Source: Blastomussa wellsi (Eukaryota > Cnidaria > Anthozoa > Scleractinia > Plerogyridae). From it: a stretch of DNA of 64,000 bases. Below the pieces are notes generated by a model, which searched no databases, was not told where the DNA came from, and worked only from the letters and a program-made list of their open reading frames with translations. The position numbers were made by a program, and so were the translations under genes. Shown here one piece after another: positions 23,766 to 34,213 of the stretch (position 1 is its first letter; each line of letters starts with the position of its first letter). The stretch covers positions 12,185,910 through 12,249,909 of the forward strand of contig OX393562.1 of the NCBI GenBank assembly GCA_947652115.1, written 5' to 3'.

Positions 23766-23826
23766 AGGCATAACCAACCATGCGACGGAAGAGAAACCCC
23801 AGATAGAAAATTGTAGGCAGTATAGT

Positions 23827-24165
23827 GATATAGAAGAAAGTGAAGAATGACCATCGCAGTTAATTTCTACTTTAAGCAATTGGAAAGAAGAAGCCTGAAA
23901 AAATCAGGGCTTTAACGGGATTCGAACCCGTGACCTCCGCGATACCGGTGCGATGCTCTACCAATTGAGCTATTAAGCCACACAGTGGGAGCGAGGTCAA
24001 TTTATTGAGTTGATATCTCCCCGTCAGGAGTGGAATGATGTATATTAAATATGAAATAATTCATATTTGAACAGCGGATATAGATGAAAGTGAAGAATGA
24101 TCATCGCAGTTAATTTCCAATTTAAGCAATTGGAAAGAAGAAGCCTGAAAAAATCAGGGCTTTAA
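23827..24165 (-). repeat. tRNA-derived tandem repeat, full form with 89-bp end repeats
   Basis: Two 89-bp direct repeats (23827-23915 and 24077-24165; about 4 mismatches) flank a segment with a tRNA-like sequence, giving a 250-bp period. Each end repeat ends in a small hairpin, AAGCCTGAAAAAATCAGGGC. At the matching place in copy B only one end repeat is present (58894-58994), in the same flanks. Unit 1 of the local tandem duplication (near 12300 and 57545) has no such sequence. The pattern fits a SINE-like tandem repeat reduced or expanded by recombination between its direct repeats. Confidence 0.75.
23908..23979 (-). tRNA. tRNA-like sequence, GGU anticodon (Thr-like), probably SINE part
   Basis: 72 nt on the minus strand that folds as a cloverleaf. 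Acceptor GGCTTAA/TAAAGCC (one mismatch), 4-bp D stem GCTC/GAGC, anticodon stem TCGCA/CGCGG (last pair mismatched), 5-nt variable loop, T arm ACGGG-TTCGAAT-CCCGT. The loop CCGGTAT reads GGT and has C instead of U at position 33. GGU tRNA-Thr is atypical in animal nuclear genomes, and the sequence sits inside a repeat unit, so I read it as tRNA-derived repeat and not a working tRNA. Confidence 0.5.
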
Positions 24166-25143
24166 ATCCTTCACAAAATCTGTTTACTTCTTGAAACTGT
24201 TTCGTTTAGCATAAAATGTGAAGGTCTACAACTTTCCAACAACTGCTTTTCTGAATTAAACGTATTTATATATTGTTCCATATTTGTCTACGATTGTTGT
24301 TTCCGAGCTCCGTTTGACTGTGTATTGCAACTTATTCCATAATGGACCTGTGAGGCCGCGTGACAAAGATTTTGCCACATAAATAATTTTCTAGACTAAG
24401 TCAGTAGTGATTGCAAACTTTAATCAGTACACGTATACACTGCTTTTCTGGAGTTAAGATTTGTTGAGGGTTTGACCCTCCTTTCATTGCTTATCAAACT
24501 TTATAATTTTGTGAAGCGATCAATTTGTTCACAATAGGTCACCATAAGGCTTGCAACATACCCTTCAAACAATAACCTTTTAATCCCAAAGTAATGTGTA
24601 AATGTTGCCTTTATTGTATTCTCTAATCTTATACGCTCCTTTTTGGACTTTTTTGGGTCGTGAGGTGACTTTTTGTCGACATAGAGATACTCTGGATGTT
24701 CTTGTGGGTGATATTAACAAACCTTCCATCCTGATATAAAATTGACAAATGAAGGATTTCACTATTTTGTTTGTCGCTAAATGTTTAAATTGGTAGATTT
24801 TGAAGGTGGAAGCATGTAATATTGTAGGCTATTCATCGTAATTCAAAGGGGACAGATCACAATCTCAATTGGCTGCTGTAAATGTCTAATTGTCGTACCC
24901 GTTCGTTAGTGGGATAATTTTTAGTGCTTTTCTTGTGTAATATCAAATGAAAGAAAGACAAGCGGTTTACTTGATGAATGGCCAATTTATGTAGGAAATC
25001 AATTAATATCTCGAGTAACAGTATTTCTGTTCCGCTACAAGTTAGTCCATGGAAAACACAATTTAGTTTGATTGCTTCCTTTTTTTGGTTTTTTAATAAA
25101 GTTGGGCTGATATCTTGTTAAAATATATAAATCCAAATCGCAA

Positions 25144-25433
25144 CTTCTGCAAATAAATAATGATAAATAAATAATGAGAAATGAGATAGGATGATATATT
25201 AAAGATAGAATGTTTTTTTCCGTTATATAAGGAAAAACGTTTTCCACAACCACAAATTGCTGGAGACTTTTTCAGCCAAGGGACAAATTATATAAATTGA
25301 AATCGCATTTTTTTAATTGATCTGCAAATAAATAATGAGAAATAAATAACGAGAAATGGAATAGGATGATATATTTAAAATCGAATCCGTAATATAAGGA
25401 AAACCTTCTCCACAAAAACAAATAGCTGGCTTC
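25144..25433. repeat. Two-unit tandem repeat, about 178-bp period
   Basis: A block with CTGCAAATAAATAATGA, ATAGGATGATATAT and ATATAAGGAAAA.C at 25144-25254 recurs at 25321-25433. Copy B has the same pair (about 60083-60200 and 60258-60365), so the repeat predates the segmental duplication. Confidence 0.75.
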
Positions 25434-26157
25434 CTCTTGACAGCAATTTAAAGGGAAATTTTAATCAAGGTTGTAATTTAAGAAACAAATCAAAACAATA
25501 TTAAAAACTCACACTTGTCATCATTATTATCGTCATCAGCATCAAAATTTGCATTCATCCTCTATATTGCGTTTTGTACATTGACCTCAACAAGAGGAAC
25601 GTACACTGTTGCTATATCAGGTGTTAAACAAAGAAACTTGTGGTTAGAGATAACAAAAATGTATGTAATTAATCAGTTTCCCAAACCTTGCAGCTGTTTT
25701 TAACTGGAGATATTGCTTTGCGGTATTCGGGGAAACCCTGTTAGGCCAATAGAATGGTCTTGAATTTTTTTTTTTTATATTTTGGCTTTACTTAGTTTTC
25801 TAGCTACTGTATTTCCAAAGGAGACAGTCAAGCAAAATTGACTCTGGATGTGGTCAAATAGTTCTCCCCGATGTTCATTTCTTTTTTGAAAACGAGAAAC
25901 GTTTCCATAAAAAGAGAGAACGAAAAGAGCCGGAATCGGTGAATAAACAACAAATGATGACAGTTTGCTGAAAAGAGATGGCAGCTGTAGATAAATTGCT
26001 CAATACTGGTGACGTAGCACAATTTAGTGCTTCCGTTTTAAACGCCTCCGTATCTTTTTAAAAGAAACGAGAAAGCATGAGAGGAAGACCAACCAGGCAA
26101 TTTAACCAGGGAATTTGTGAATACAATTCTCTCTGAGATAACTGATTACTAAAAACA

Positions 26158-26262
26158 AATATACCAACGCAAGATCGGTTCATATATATACCAACCCAAA
26201 ATTGGTTCATATACATACCAACCCAAAATTTGTTCATATATATACCAGCCCAAAATTTGTTC
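26158..26262. repeat. 27-bp minisatellite, about 4 units
   Basis: Units of ATACCAACCCAAAATTGGTT plus CATATAT. The unit contains the palindrome CCAACCCAAAATTGG-like core. Shared with copy B at 61475-61578. Confidence 0.9.
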
Positions 26263-28455
26263 AATGAAGATTGTTCTGAATAAGTAAATTAAGGGAAAGC
26301 CTAATTTTCACCTTGACCAAGTATAAATAACTGATATTTTTCTGTTTTCTATCCAAGGATCTAAAGATATAAAATCTGTTGGAACAAGCAGCAAAAATAA
26401 CGAAAATTTAAGAGTTGTTTTCTTGCTGCTATTTCGTTAATGATTATAAAAATACTGTGATTTCTTATAAAAACATTCATTGCGAGGTTGCTCGCTCAGC
26501 TTAAAAATAATGACCTAAAATGCATTTTCTGAATATAATTCGTTCTTACTTGGAGCATTACTCGGAACTTAGAGTCTTATCGTCAGCTTTTTATATGTTT
26601 CATATATCAAAGCATTCATTTATATCAGTACATATTTATCCAAATATAGCAAATATCACATTTGTCGTCAGGTTCCAGAGTTTTAGCAAGAATAAATCAC
26701 TGTTTGAAAATGAACATGTTTTTCTTCATTTCGAGTTTGGTATCAACAGCCAGCTTGTCACGTATGGCGAGGGAAAATTAGCAAATGGAATAAACAATCC
26801 GAATCTCATATTCACTGGAACATTTAACAGATTGAAAAGGAAAAGAATGAACACAACAGTGCAATCTCTCGTACACAGAAGACGTCATGGTGAACTAATA
26901 TAAAAATCTACAATTTCAGGTTGAAAATATCCGAATTATTCTTTTATGTTTCTATTGGAAGTTGACACGGTTACAATTTTGAAATGTTATTATCGGGATT
27001 TGGGTTAGCTCAGTGAATCGGTACTTTAAATACGAAACTATCCGGACTATTCTTGTTATGCCTGTATAGCCATGCCCTGATATTAGTTAATTTTAAGGAA
27101 ATCTATATGTTCGTTAGGCTTTTATGATCATGTTCGTATTCCCTTTTAGTTTTCTTTTTAAAGTAATAATAATTTCGGCAGATGCATCTGGTGTTATGTC
27201 AACTTCCAAAAAAGGCCGGAACAAAAAGATAAGTATCTGACAAGAAAGATTATTAGCGATGACGGTATTTTGCGATTTGAATGACAAAATGAAAACATGC
27301 CCTCATGGAAACGTCTTTCACTTTCACAGTGAGAACACAGGAAAAGCAAACAGATACAAATTGAGTGAAAACACAGGTTTGCGTTGAATATGAAATCTTC
27401 TTAGTGTCACAGTGAAGAGCTCAGTACCGATGGTACCTTTTTCTGCGCTTGAGGCCTTTATTCATCTACCGTAATTACACTATGATCTCAAAAGACCATC
27501 CGACGCGAAACGAGTGACTTGGAATCTATTCAAGGAAACGAAACGACCAGGTGCCAATTAATGTAATTATAAATTAACAAAATAAATCAGTGCGTAAGAT
27601 TTAAGACGAGAATTTTGTTGGTCACATTCACCGGCTTTAGGCATCACAGCTAGCGTTTCTTGTAAAAATATCACACACTTTCACACTTTATTGTTTTCAA
27701 TTAAAATTTTACAAAAAACGACATGCCCGCAACTAGCAAAAGCTAATCTAGGCGGGCTATCAGTCAGTCTCAATGGTAAGGTAAAGCCCGGTCCAATCCT
27801 GAGAGTCAGATAACCCGGAAGACTCATCACAACTACCATGTTTCAGTAACATACGGTCTATAAAGGATAAGGGTCTTGCTTGTTTTGAGTTTTGGAATAT
27901 TGCTTCTCCTTTGAGTGGGATGTTAGTCCATCCATGTTAACGTTTAGCTTGGCTCAGGTTAGTCTAACCATTTTGCTGGTGAGGTGCTTCTGGAGGCTGA
28001 AACCCTGACCCTGTCTAGAGCAAAAATAATGTCAAACATCTACCCTGATTAAGACAAAGAAAAACGTTTTCCATACTATAGCGTTGATAACTAGTCCTGA
28101 AAATGATATAATGTTGACTGAAGACCGGCTAAATAAAGTACTGATGGAGGTTTCTGACTTCGGATATGCTTAACAAAGCCATACCCCGAACTCCATACCC
28201 TGTTTAGGACAGAATCGCTTGAAATTATATACCCCGTTGAGGACTGAGGGGTCAAAAACCATACCCTATCCAGCGAAACGCCTCCGTATAGCCCATATAA
28301 GGGAGTACCCCCCTGGGGGGCTACTTAGAAGGCACTGTGAAGACAATACGTGTCGTTATACTTGTGAATAGCTAAAATGTTAATCCGGCTGACCAGTGGA
28401 ATTTGTTAAATGCCTTAATTGTCAGGTCTACGCTGATTGATAAATGAAAATGTCA

Positions 28456-28470
28456 TTTATTATTTTTCAG
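28456..28470 (+). promoter_or_regulatory. Candidate 3' splice site of a 5' UTR intron
   Basis: A pyrimidine-rich stretch ending in CAG directly before AAGATG, the proposed receptor start. It is conserved in copy B (ends at 63905). It implies an upstream non-coding exon that I cannot place. Confidence 0.5.
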
Positions 28471-28473
28471 AAG

Positions 28474-29454
28474 ATGAAAAACAACTCAACTGCGGTTTCA
28501 CCAAAAAACCAGACAATTTACGCAACTTGCAGTCAGGAGATCCTAGACAGTGAGTCCTACCACTATGAACTTAACATCTCCATTATCGTCATGAACACGC
28601 CATTCGCCATATTTGCTACCATCAGCAACCTTGTAGTTTTGATCACAATCTGCAAGTCAAAGGAACTTCGCATCCCTGCAAACATTCTACTCTGTAGCCT
28701 GGCCTTAACAGATCTACTTGTTGGCCTGGTCACTCAGCCCCTCTTTGTTGCTTGGCGCGTTATGTTGCATTACCCATCAACCATCTGTCACTCCGAGGTG
28801 TTGCACGCTCTGTACGAAGCTTTCCTCTACGTATGTACCGGGGGATCTTTTCTCTGCCTCGCATACCTTAGTACCGACCGTTTCATGGCCGTGTCAAAAC
28901 CGTTGCATTACCGGGCACACGTAACAACAAGAAAAGCCACTCGTAACATGGCCATAGTGTGGATAACATGGGTCGGTTTCATTGTTCTCCGCTACACGGG
29001 TATCGATGAAGAAAGTAATAAAATTATTACTTCGGTTGTTGCTGGAAGTTTGGTAATTTATTTGCTTGCTATTCAGATAGTCTTGATGATCAGCATCAAA
29101 CGAAACAGCATTCATTCCTTACATGCAGAGGAAAGCAGCGCCATCGCTTCTTACAAGAGAGAAAAGCGAACGGCAGTGACAATTGTTTACATATTTATAG
29201 CGCTCTTAGTTTTCCTTCTTCCTGCTGTTGTTGTTCAAATTGTTTTGGGATTCACCAGCGGTAATCAGAGTAAAACCGAAATGAACTTTGCCATCTCAGC
29301 AATTTTAATAAACTCCTCTGCAAACCCACTCATCTACTTTTGGAGAAGCCGAGACATGCGTAAAGCAGCCAAGAGACTTTTTATTGGCGTCGTGCCTGAC
29401 AATGCATCGGGAAGTGGCAATGGGTCGTCTGCTAATAGTGGAAGATCCCTCTAG
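28474..29454 (+). CDS. Rhodopsin-like (class A) GPCR, complete single-exon coding sequence
   Basis: 326 residues from the chosen ATG, with seven hydrophobic segments and an extracellular N terminus carrying NXS/T sites (N4, N12, N34). Class A marks: N52 in TM1, LALTDLLVGL with D80 in TM2, C105 at the top of TM3, DRF (135-137) in place of DRY, the TM4 tryptophans, and NPLIY (284-288) in TM7 before a basic helix 8. The loop after TM4 is short and lacks the usual disulfide cysteine, and TM6 lacks CWxP. That combination recalls the melanocortin/adenosine/cannabinoid-type branch, but the ligand cannot be told. An in-frame ATG at 28444 exists, but TTTATTATTTTTCAG just before 28471 looks like a 3' splice site, so I start at 28474. 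Confidence 0.92.
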   Translation: MKNNSTAVSPKNQTIYATCSQEILDSESYHYELNISIIVMNTPFAIFATISNLVVLITICKSKELRIPANILLCSLALTDLLVGLVTQPLFVAWRVMLHYPSTICHSEVLHALYEAFLYVCTGGSFLCLAYLSTDRFMAVSKPLHYRAHVTTRKATRNMAIVWITWVGFIVLRYTGIDEESNKIITSVVAGSLVIYLLAIQIVLMISIKRNSIHSLHAEESSAIASYKREKRTAVTIVYIFIALLVFLLPAVVVQIVLGFTSGNQSKTEMNFAISAILINSSANPLIYFWRSRDMRKAAKRLFIGVVPDNASGSGNGSSANSGRSL

Positions 29455-29573
29455 GAAACTGTTTAAAACAATTAGAACTGATGAATAACTTACGTTTAGC
29501 CAACTACTATTCGCCATGTAAATCATGTAAATATTGTAAATAACTAATTATATCTAAGTAACTTAGTTCTTGA

Positions 29574-29625
29574 GGGGAGGCCGAATTACACATAAGCTTT
29601 GTAGTTTCTTTTCGGTCTCCCCGCC
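29574..29625 (+). other. Hairpin in the receptor 3' UTR
   Basis: GGGGAGGCCGAA pairs with TTCGGTCTCCCC around a loop of about 25 bases, some 120 bases after the receptor stop. It could be a folded UTR element or part of an old LINE tail; the following T-rich stretch fits either. Confidence 0.45.
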
Positions 29626-29746
29626 ACTTAATCATTGTTAATATTATATGTGTAAATTTTTTTCTTTTCCTTTTTATTTTTACTTAACTTGTATTAACCT
29701 GTTGTCTTCCTTTTATTTTTGCATTTTATTGTGTGGCAAAAATTAC

Positions 29747-29752
29747 AATAAA
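29747..29752 (+). terminator. Polyadenylation signal AATAAA
   Basis: AATAAA about 290 bases downstream of the receptor stop at the end of a T-rich stretch. It is the first canonical signal after the coding sequence. Confidence 0.5.
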
Positions 29753-29760
29753 AAAAGATA

Positions 29761-30505
29761 AATTACAGTAAAATGTCCGAGTGAAGATAGTGAAACAGAT
29801 CACCTCTTATACGTTTTAGACTTGCTCTCATTCTTGGTTTTCATGTGACGTCATAAAATTCTGTTTAATTGTCGTTGCCACTAATTTCAGCTCCATAGTG
29901 CCCTTCGTTTTGAAAACAGAGCATTTTAAATATTTGAGTTTTCCGCCGTATGTGACACCGGGTGTAACATCAAGGCGAGTGCCGTTGCAAAGTTGTTTTG
30001 TTTACAAAAAGCCCATGCTTTCGATTTTGAGCCGTTTGAACATTTAAGATATAATAAGTGGTAAAAGAAGTCGCTATTTAATTATAATAATAAGTGGTAG
30101 AAGTAGTCGCTATTTAATTATAGCACAGATTTCCAGATGGTTTCTCAGGCACCACGGTGGCCATATTTGTGACCCTCGGTAAGACAAAAATATGGCGTCT
30201 CCATATTGAGCTTTGGAAATTTGCGGGGAACGTTTCGGGAAATAACACGCAAACGGCACAACGCACAGGCCTGAGACTTGGAGAAACTGTTTATATATTT
30301 ATCATCTACACTATCTGAAATTCTTAGCTTCTGTAGTTGAATTGTTTCGAATTTAGTTTTTTAATTGCGTGACAGTGAAAACCACCAATCGATGTTAATA
30401 CAATTCAAGTCGCATTATGCCTCCATGGGTCAAACTACCGAATTTTATATACAAGTATACCTGAAAGGTAGAAAATGTTGCTCCTTTCTATTTGGAAATG
30501 TTGAC
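29761..30505. other. Intergenic sequence with a 2-unit tandem repeat
   Basis: No gene. AATAAGTGGTA.AAG.AGTCGC followed by TATTTAATTATA occurs twice in tandem at about 30052-30122. A short inverted repeat around CCATATTT/AAATATGG lies near 30166-30196. Confidence 0.5.
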
Positions 30506-30654
30506 TGTAACATATTAGCAAGGATATAGCTTGAGGTAATGAACAACACCAGTTTAGATTGCTAACACAACACTACTCTTTATTCGCTAAGCATCTTCGG
30601 TACATGAATGATGATACAATAGCTTAACACAACCGGTTACATAAATATATTACA
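30506..30654 (-). repeat. LTR of the decayed Gypsy
   Basis: 149 bp. Its first 50 bases match 33157-33206 with a few differences. Its continuation (AACACAACACTACTCTTTAT...) matches 34149-34213. Confidence 0.8.
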
Positions 30655-30699
30655 CTGCTTTCCCCAAAAAAATTACTTCAACCTAAGGCATAACCTACC

Positions 30700-31016
30700 G
30701 CTACAGGTCAAGTTTAACAACTGGTTTTCTAATCCTCTGAGATCTTCGGCAAATTGTATGTGGACTACTAACAATGGAAGGAGATACAACAGGATCCTCG
30801 TTTTCAGACAGATTTACATCTGGTTCAAAAATACTATCAAGAGAATTTACATTATCATCAGTAACAGTCTGACCAATTGATTTAGGAACCATGACATCTC
30901 GTGCACTGACATTATCTGGTAAATCATCATGTGCCCTTATCAGATGATCAGTGTGAACATATCTAGGTTTATGTCCTGTCCTAACTGCATAGGTTCGTGG
31001 TCCACAAACATTAGAC
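30700..31016 (-). pseudogene. Gypsy pol C-terminal end
   Basis: Minus-strand frames give GPRTYAVRTGHKPRYVHTDH, the GPY/F-like end of a K02A2.6-type integrase, and then a tail finishing with RRSQRIRKPVVKLDL and a stop near 30700. It directly follows reverse transcriptase sequence, so RNase H and the integrase core are missing between them. Confidence 0.7.
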
Positions 31017-31041
31017 CATGCGCAAAAAAGATCTCAACTCT

Positions 31042-32190
31042 TCAACGTTTTGGGGGTACTGGTGCTCTTTTGACAGCATCCAATTTCTCATGAACTGGAT
31101 GCAAGCCTTCTGCATCTATTTTCAGACCCAGATAGACAACTTCCCTCTTCAGAAATTCAAACTTTGCTATCTTCAAATGTATGTTATATTCATGCAACCT
31201 CTCCAATACTTCGGAAGGGAATTGATATTCTCCTGCCAACTGACACCACCAATAAAAATGTCATCCTGATTACACACAGTTTTGTACCCCTTGCAAAATC
31301 ATATCCATTTTAGCTTGGGAAATCGTAGGTGCTGATTTAACCCTGTATGGTAGTTTGATGTAGGAGTAGAGTCCCTTGGGTGTGCTAATTGTCAGGTACT
31401 CGCGACTTGTTTCGTGAGCGTATGCATGGGACAAATCAAGTTTGTTGAAAAAATTTGACCCCGAGAGAGCAGCCTATAAGTCCTGTTGGGTGGGAAGGGA
31501 ATATTGTTCATCCTCAACAGCTGAGTTGATGGTTACTTTGTAGTCCCCACAGATTCTAAATGACTTGTCAGCTTTTAGTACAACTACTATTGGACTTACC
31601 CAGTTGATCTTTCAGTTTTTACTATTACCCCATTTTTCTCAAGTTTATCCAACTCCCTTTCAACTTCATCTTTCAATGCATGGAACCCTACGTGGTTTAA
31701 CAAACATGGGTTTTGCACCATCTTTCATGGTGATCTGTGCTTGCAACCCTTCATAGCTATCTTCAAACAACTCATTATGTTTAGCTAGTAAATCATCAAG
31801 TTGACTTTTGGCATCTTCCAATCCAGATCTTGTTAGACTAAATATTTCACCCAACTCAAACTTTATATGGTTAAGCCAATTTCTACCCAGCAAAGTTAAT
31901 GCAATAATTGGCAGTGTATATTTATAGCCCTTGTACACAACATTACACTGCATTTCAGCACACACTGTGAAGCTTTCACCAGTATAGGTTTTCAATTCAA
32001 CCTTTGATGGATGAAGTGGGAAATTACTCAATTTCTGAGAAAATGTACTCTTACTCATTATTGAGTATCTACTTCCATTGCAACTAGTGAACCATTTATG
32101 GACACTTCTACAATTATAACTTTTGTTGGTAGGATTATCTGTACCAACTGCATACAAGGAATAAATAACTAACTCATCATGATCATCCAC
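31042..32190 (-). pseudogene. Gypsy protease and partial reverse transcriptase
   Basis: The frame 31666-32190 holds a protease-like region ending LTLLGRNWLNHIKFELGEIF, without a clear D-[ST]-G active site, and the start of the reverse transcriptase (MKDGAKPMFVKPRRVPC). Further fragments in shifted frames continue to NQDDIFIGG, a form of the catalytic box, and to EVVYLGLKIDAEGLHPVHEK at 31042-31239, the end of the polymerase. Several frame breaks are present, so it is not translatable as one protein. Confidence 0.75.
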
Positions 32191-32408
32191 TCTAGATCTT
32201 TGCTTAATTCTAACACATTATGAAAATTAGCCTTACCTTCCTGTTGTTTGGATTTGACACGAGACTCTTACTGCGACAAACTGATGCAAGGTGACCTACT
32301 TTACTACATTTATAGCATTTGGCTGATTTAAATTTACACTTTCGTGCAGCATGCTTACCACCACACCGGTAACACGAGGGTGCATTAGTGTTGACAGTTT
32401 TCAGTTTA

Positions 32409-33026
32409 TTAACTCAGTATGCTTTGGCTGTCTTGGCTGTCATCACCTGAAATGACAGCACGAAATTCTTGGGTGTTCTTCTCTGCCATCTCCATTGACT
32501 TCGCTATCTGGCACGCTTTCCCAAAGGTAAGATCCTTGGTATTCAACAGCTTATTCTTTATTTTGGGATTGTTCAATCCACACACAAAACGGTCTCTCAG
32601 AGCTCGGTTGAGAAACTCGCCATAGTTACAGTGAATAGAAGGGTTCTTTAATGCCTCAATGTCTCGTTTCTGATAGCAAGTTCCAAAATGAAAACTCTCT
32701 GCTATTTCCAATGGCGCTGGATTATAATGTCTCTCCAGTGCTTCCACAATACCAACAGAAGGAGTGTCTCTTGGTTTCGCTGGCGCTAACAGATTGCTTA
32801 GGGTGGAATATGCTGCTGGTCCAATCTCAGTCAGGAAAATAGCACGTTTTCTTTTTTGCACTGCGAGATTGGCTTCTTCGCTACCCTCACCTCGTTCTTT
32901 CACGGTGCTATTTGCCATGAAAAACTTATCCATTCTTTCCATGTAGGAGCGAAAAGTCTCTCGCTCAGGGCTGAACTCACCGACACGACTAAAGAGTAAA
33001 GTTGCCGCCATTTTGATCGATAGCAC
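32409..33026 (-). pseudogene. Gypsy gag of the decayed element
   Basis: 205-codon open frame: RETFRSYMERMDKFFMANS, GPAAYSTLSNLLAPAKPRDT and LRDRFVCGLNNPKIKNKLLN are typical of K02A2.6-like gag. Past a stop, sequence at about 32295-32385 encodes two zinc knuckles (CYRCGGKHAARKC and CYKCSKVGHLASVC). Gag itself is open, but the rest of the element is dead. Confidence 0.8.
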
Positions 33027-33207
33027 GTGCTCAAACTTTCATCGATTGACCTCGGCCGAAAATTCACTTTTTTCCGTCACACAGAGAAAGTCAATACTTC
33101 ACAGGATTTCTCATTCGTCCTAGTGCATGTAGAACATCCCATCATCGTCACCAGAATGTAACATATTAGCAAGAATATAGCTTGAGGCAATCAACAACAC
33201 CAGTTGA

Positions 33208-34145
33208 TTGATTCATACGGCGTTCTTCTCGTGTAACCTAATGCATGAATTACCGTAATGTATTTTCGATATAACAGCGCTCGTGATTGGCCCAAAGTGG
33301 AGTGGCGCGCCCAGTCATGCATGAAGCTTGACAATTGAAGAAAAATTCCATCACTTATTTTCAGGTTTCAGCGATAAGAAACGAAACATAAATATTCGAT
33401 CGAATTGCTTTCGCGGAAACCGTTTTTGCCGTTGTTTTCGTTATAACAGCCCAATTTGAGAGATTTATAAAGTTGTATAATTTGTATTCCCTTGCTCATC
33501 TTGGCTCGGCTTTGAAATGAAGATTTAAATTTACGAGACAATATAATATATAATATTGCATATAGCTTGCGAAATCTTTGTATTCTTGACACATATGATG
33601 TTCTATCGAATCTATTTATAAACCACTGGTTTCCGCGAATTAAATAGGCCGTTCCGAAATTGCGCAGGGAACTGGGGCGAGTTTCAACATTTAACCAATC
33701 GATAATCGACCACCACACGAAAGATCACGTTGAAATTGGTCATCTGACCAAGTTTGAAGATTTTAGGTTGAAAAGAGACCAAGTTATGGACTGTGAAACA
33801 TGGCTCAAAATCCATAAAAACGTCTAGAATTTTGACACAGCGCCCCCAAAACCACATAAACTCTTTGATTTTTTATGATTTCCGCGATACCCTTAAACAT
33901 GGGCAATCATAGTGGTTTTTTCTCAGCTTCATTCAAATAGTAGTTCCATGACGGCATTTTTCAGTTGTCACAAATCTGATAAAAATTTTAAAAGTTGAAT
34001 CTCGCCCCAGTTCCCTGTGCAATTTCGGAACGGTCTATTCGACACAGGTACGCCGTCTGAATCAACCGTCGGTCCAGTGTCGCTGCAAAGTCGAACCTTA
34101 CTGAGTTAGGTTCGGCACATGAGTGGAGCGGCGTTTGAAACGGGT
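33208..34145. mobile_element. TIR element inserted in the Gypsy LTR
   Basis: Splits the LTR after ACCAGTT. Ends carry inverted TTGATTCATACGGCG (33208-33223) and its relative TTGATTCAGACGGCG (34051-34065 read on the minus strand). About 80 bases to 34145 beyond the right repeat are not LTR and may be subterminal sequence. No transposase frame. A second element is nested inside. Confidence 0.65.
33644..34039. mobile_element. Nested MITE with about 46-bp TIRs
   Basis: The left arm 33644-33689 and right arm 33993-34039 are inverted copies sharing CCGTTCCGAAATTGC, then GCAGGGAACTGGGGCGAG-like bases with few mismatches. Internal sequence is non-coding. The 33368-33718 minus frame overlaps the left arm and is not a gene. 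Confidence 0.75.
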
Positions 34146-34213
34146 CTTAACACAACACTACTCTTTATTCGCTAAGCATCTTGGGTACATTAGTGATGAT
34201 GCAATAGCTTAAA

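Larger units (their letters stand above)
13671..23780 (+). mobile_element. RTE-clade LINE, dead, split by two nested elements
   Basis: Plus-strand non-LTR element, about 4 kb once its own two insertions are removed. The 5' part (13671 to about 14080) looks like a leader. Endonuclease sequence begins near 15240 and is cut at 15682 by an L1/Tx1 fragment. It resumes at 17123, is cut again at 17544 by a Gypsy element, and the reverse transcriptase runs from 22186 to about 23765. Copy B continues straight across this point near 58820-58850, which gives an empty site. Stops, frameshifts and loss of the catalytic motif make it inactive. Confidence 0.85.
24166..28440. other. Non-coding region upstream of the copy A receptor
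   Basis: Aligns with about 58995-63880. No gene, apart from possible untranslated exons that cannot be seen without transcripts. The 127-codon frame at 26520-26903 is broken by a frameshift in copy B. Contains the small tandem repeats listed separately. The 150 bases before the receptor (repeated ATACCC phrases) look like a dispersed repeat. Confidence 0.6.
1..29460 (+). repeat. Segmental duplication, copy A
   Basis: This block aligns in order and orientation with 37639-64000. Anchors: base 1 matches 37639; 1032 matches 39435; 3183 matches 41483; 4500 matches 43143; 9615 matches about 54645; 26520 matches 61836; and the receptor start at 28474 matches 63909. The changing offset comes from insertions private to one copy. 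The left boundary lies at or before base 1. The right boundary is unknown, because the counterpart of 29461-37638 would lie outside the window. Confidence 0.93.
30506..34213 (-). mobile_element. Decayed, internally deleted Gypsy LTR element
   Basis: Minus-strand Gypsy remnant. The 149-bp LTR at 30506-30654 (TGTAAC...TTACA) is preceded inside by a polypurine tract. The other LTR begins at 33157 and is interrupted at about 33208 by a TIR insertion, resuming at 34146-34213 and ending early. Inside are gag, protease, part of reverse transcriptase and the integrase C-terminal end; RNase H and most of integrase are deleted near 31020-31040. A primer-site candidate TGGTGACGATGATGG lies next to the 33157 LTR. 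It is much older than the other two Gypsy copies. Confidence 0.85.

Noticed and set aside
23908..23979. Functional tRNA-Thr
   Set aside because: C at position 33, two stem mismatches, an anticodon atypical for animal nuclear tRNA-Thr, and location in a tandem repeat unit point to a SINE-like derivative.
26520..26903. 127-codon frame upstream of the receptor
   Set aside because: The copy B counterpart (61836-62181) has a frameshift and stop, and the changes before it are all replacements, so no sign of selection on a protein.
28293..28302. CCATATAAGG, a perfect CArG/SRF-type box about 180 bases before the receptor
   Set aside because: Copy B has TCATATAAGG, which breaks the box, and the surrounding sequence looks like a dispersed repeat.
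28444..28473. Upstream in-frame ATG of the receptor
   Set aside because: It precedes a strong 3' splice-site-like sequence and adds a hydrophobic stretch unlike a receptor N terminus; the copy B version is also present but diverged.
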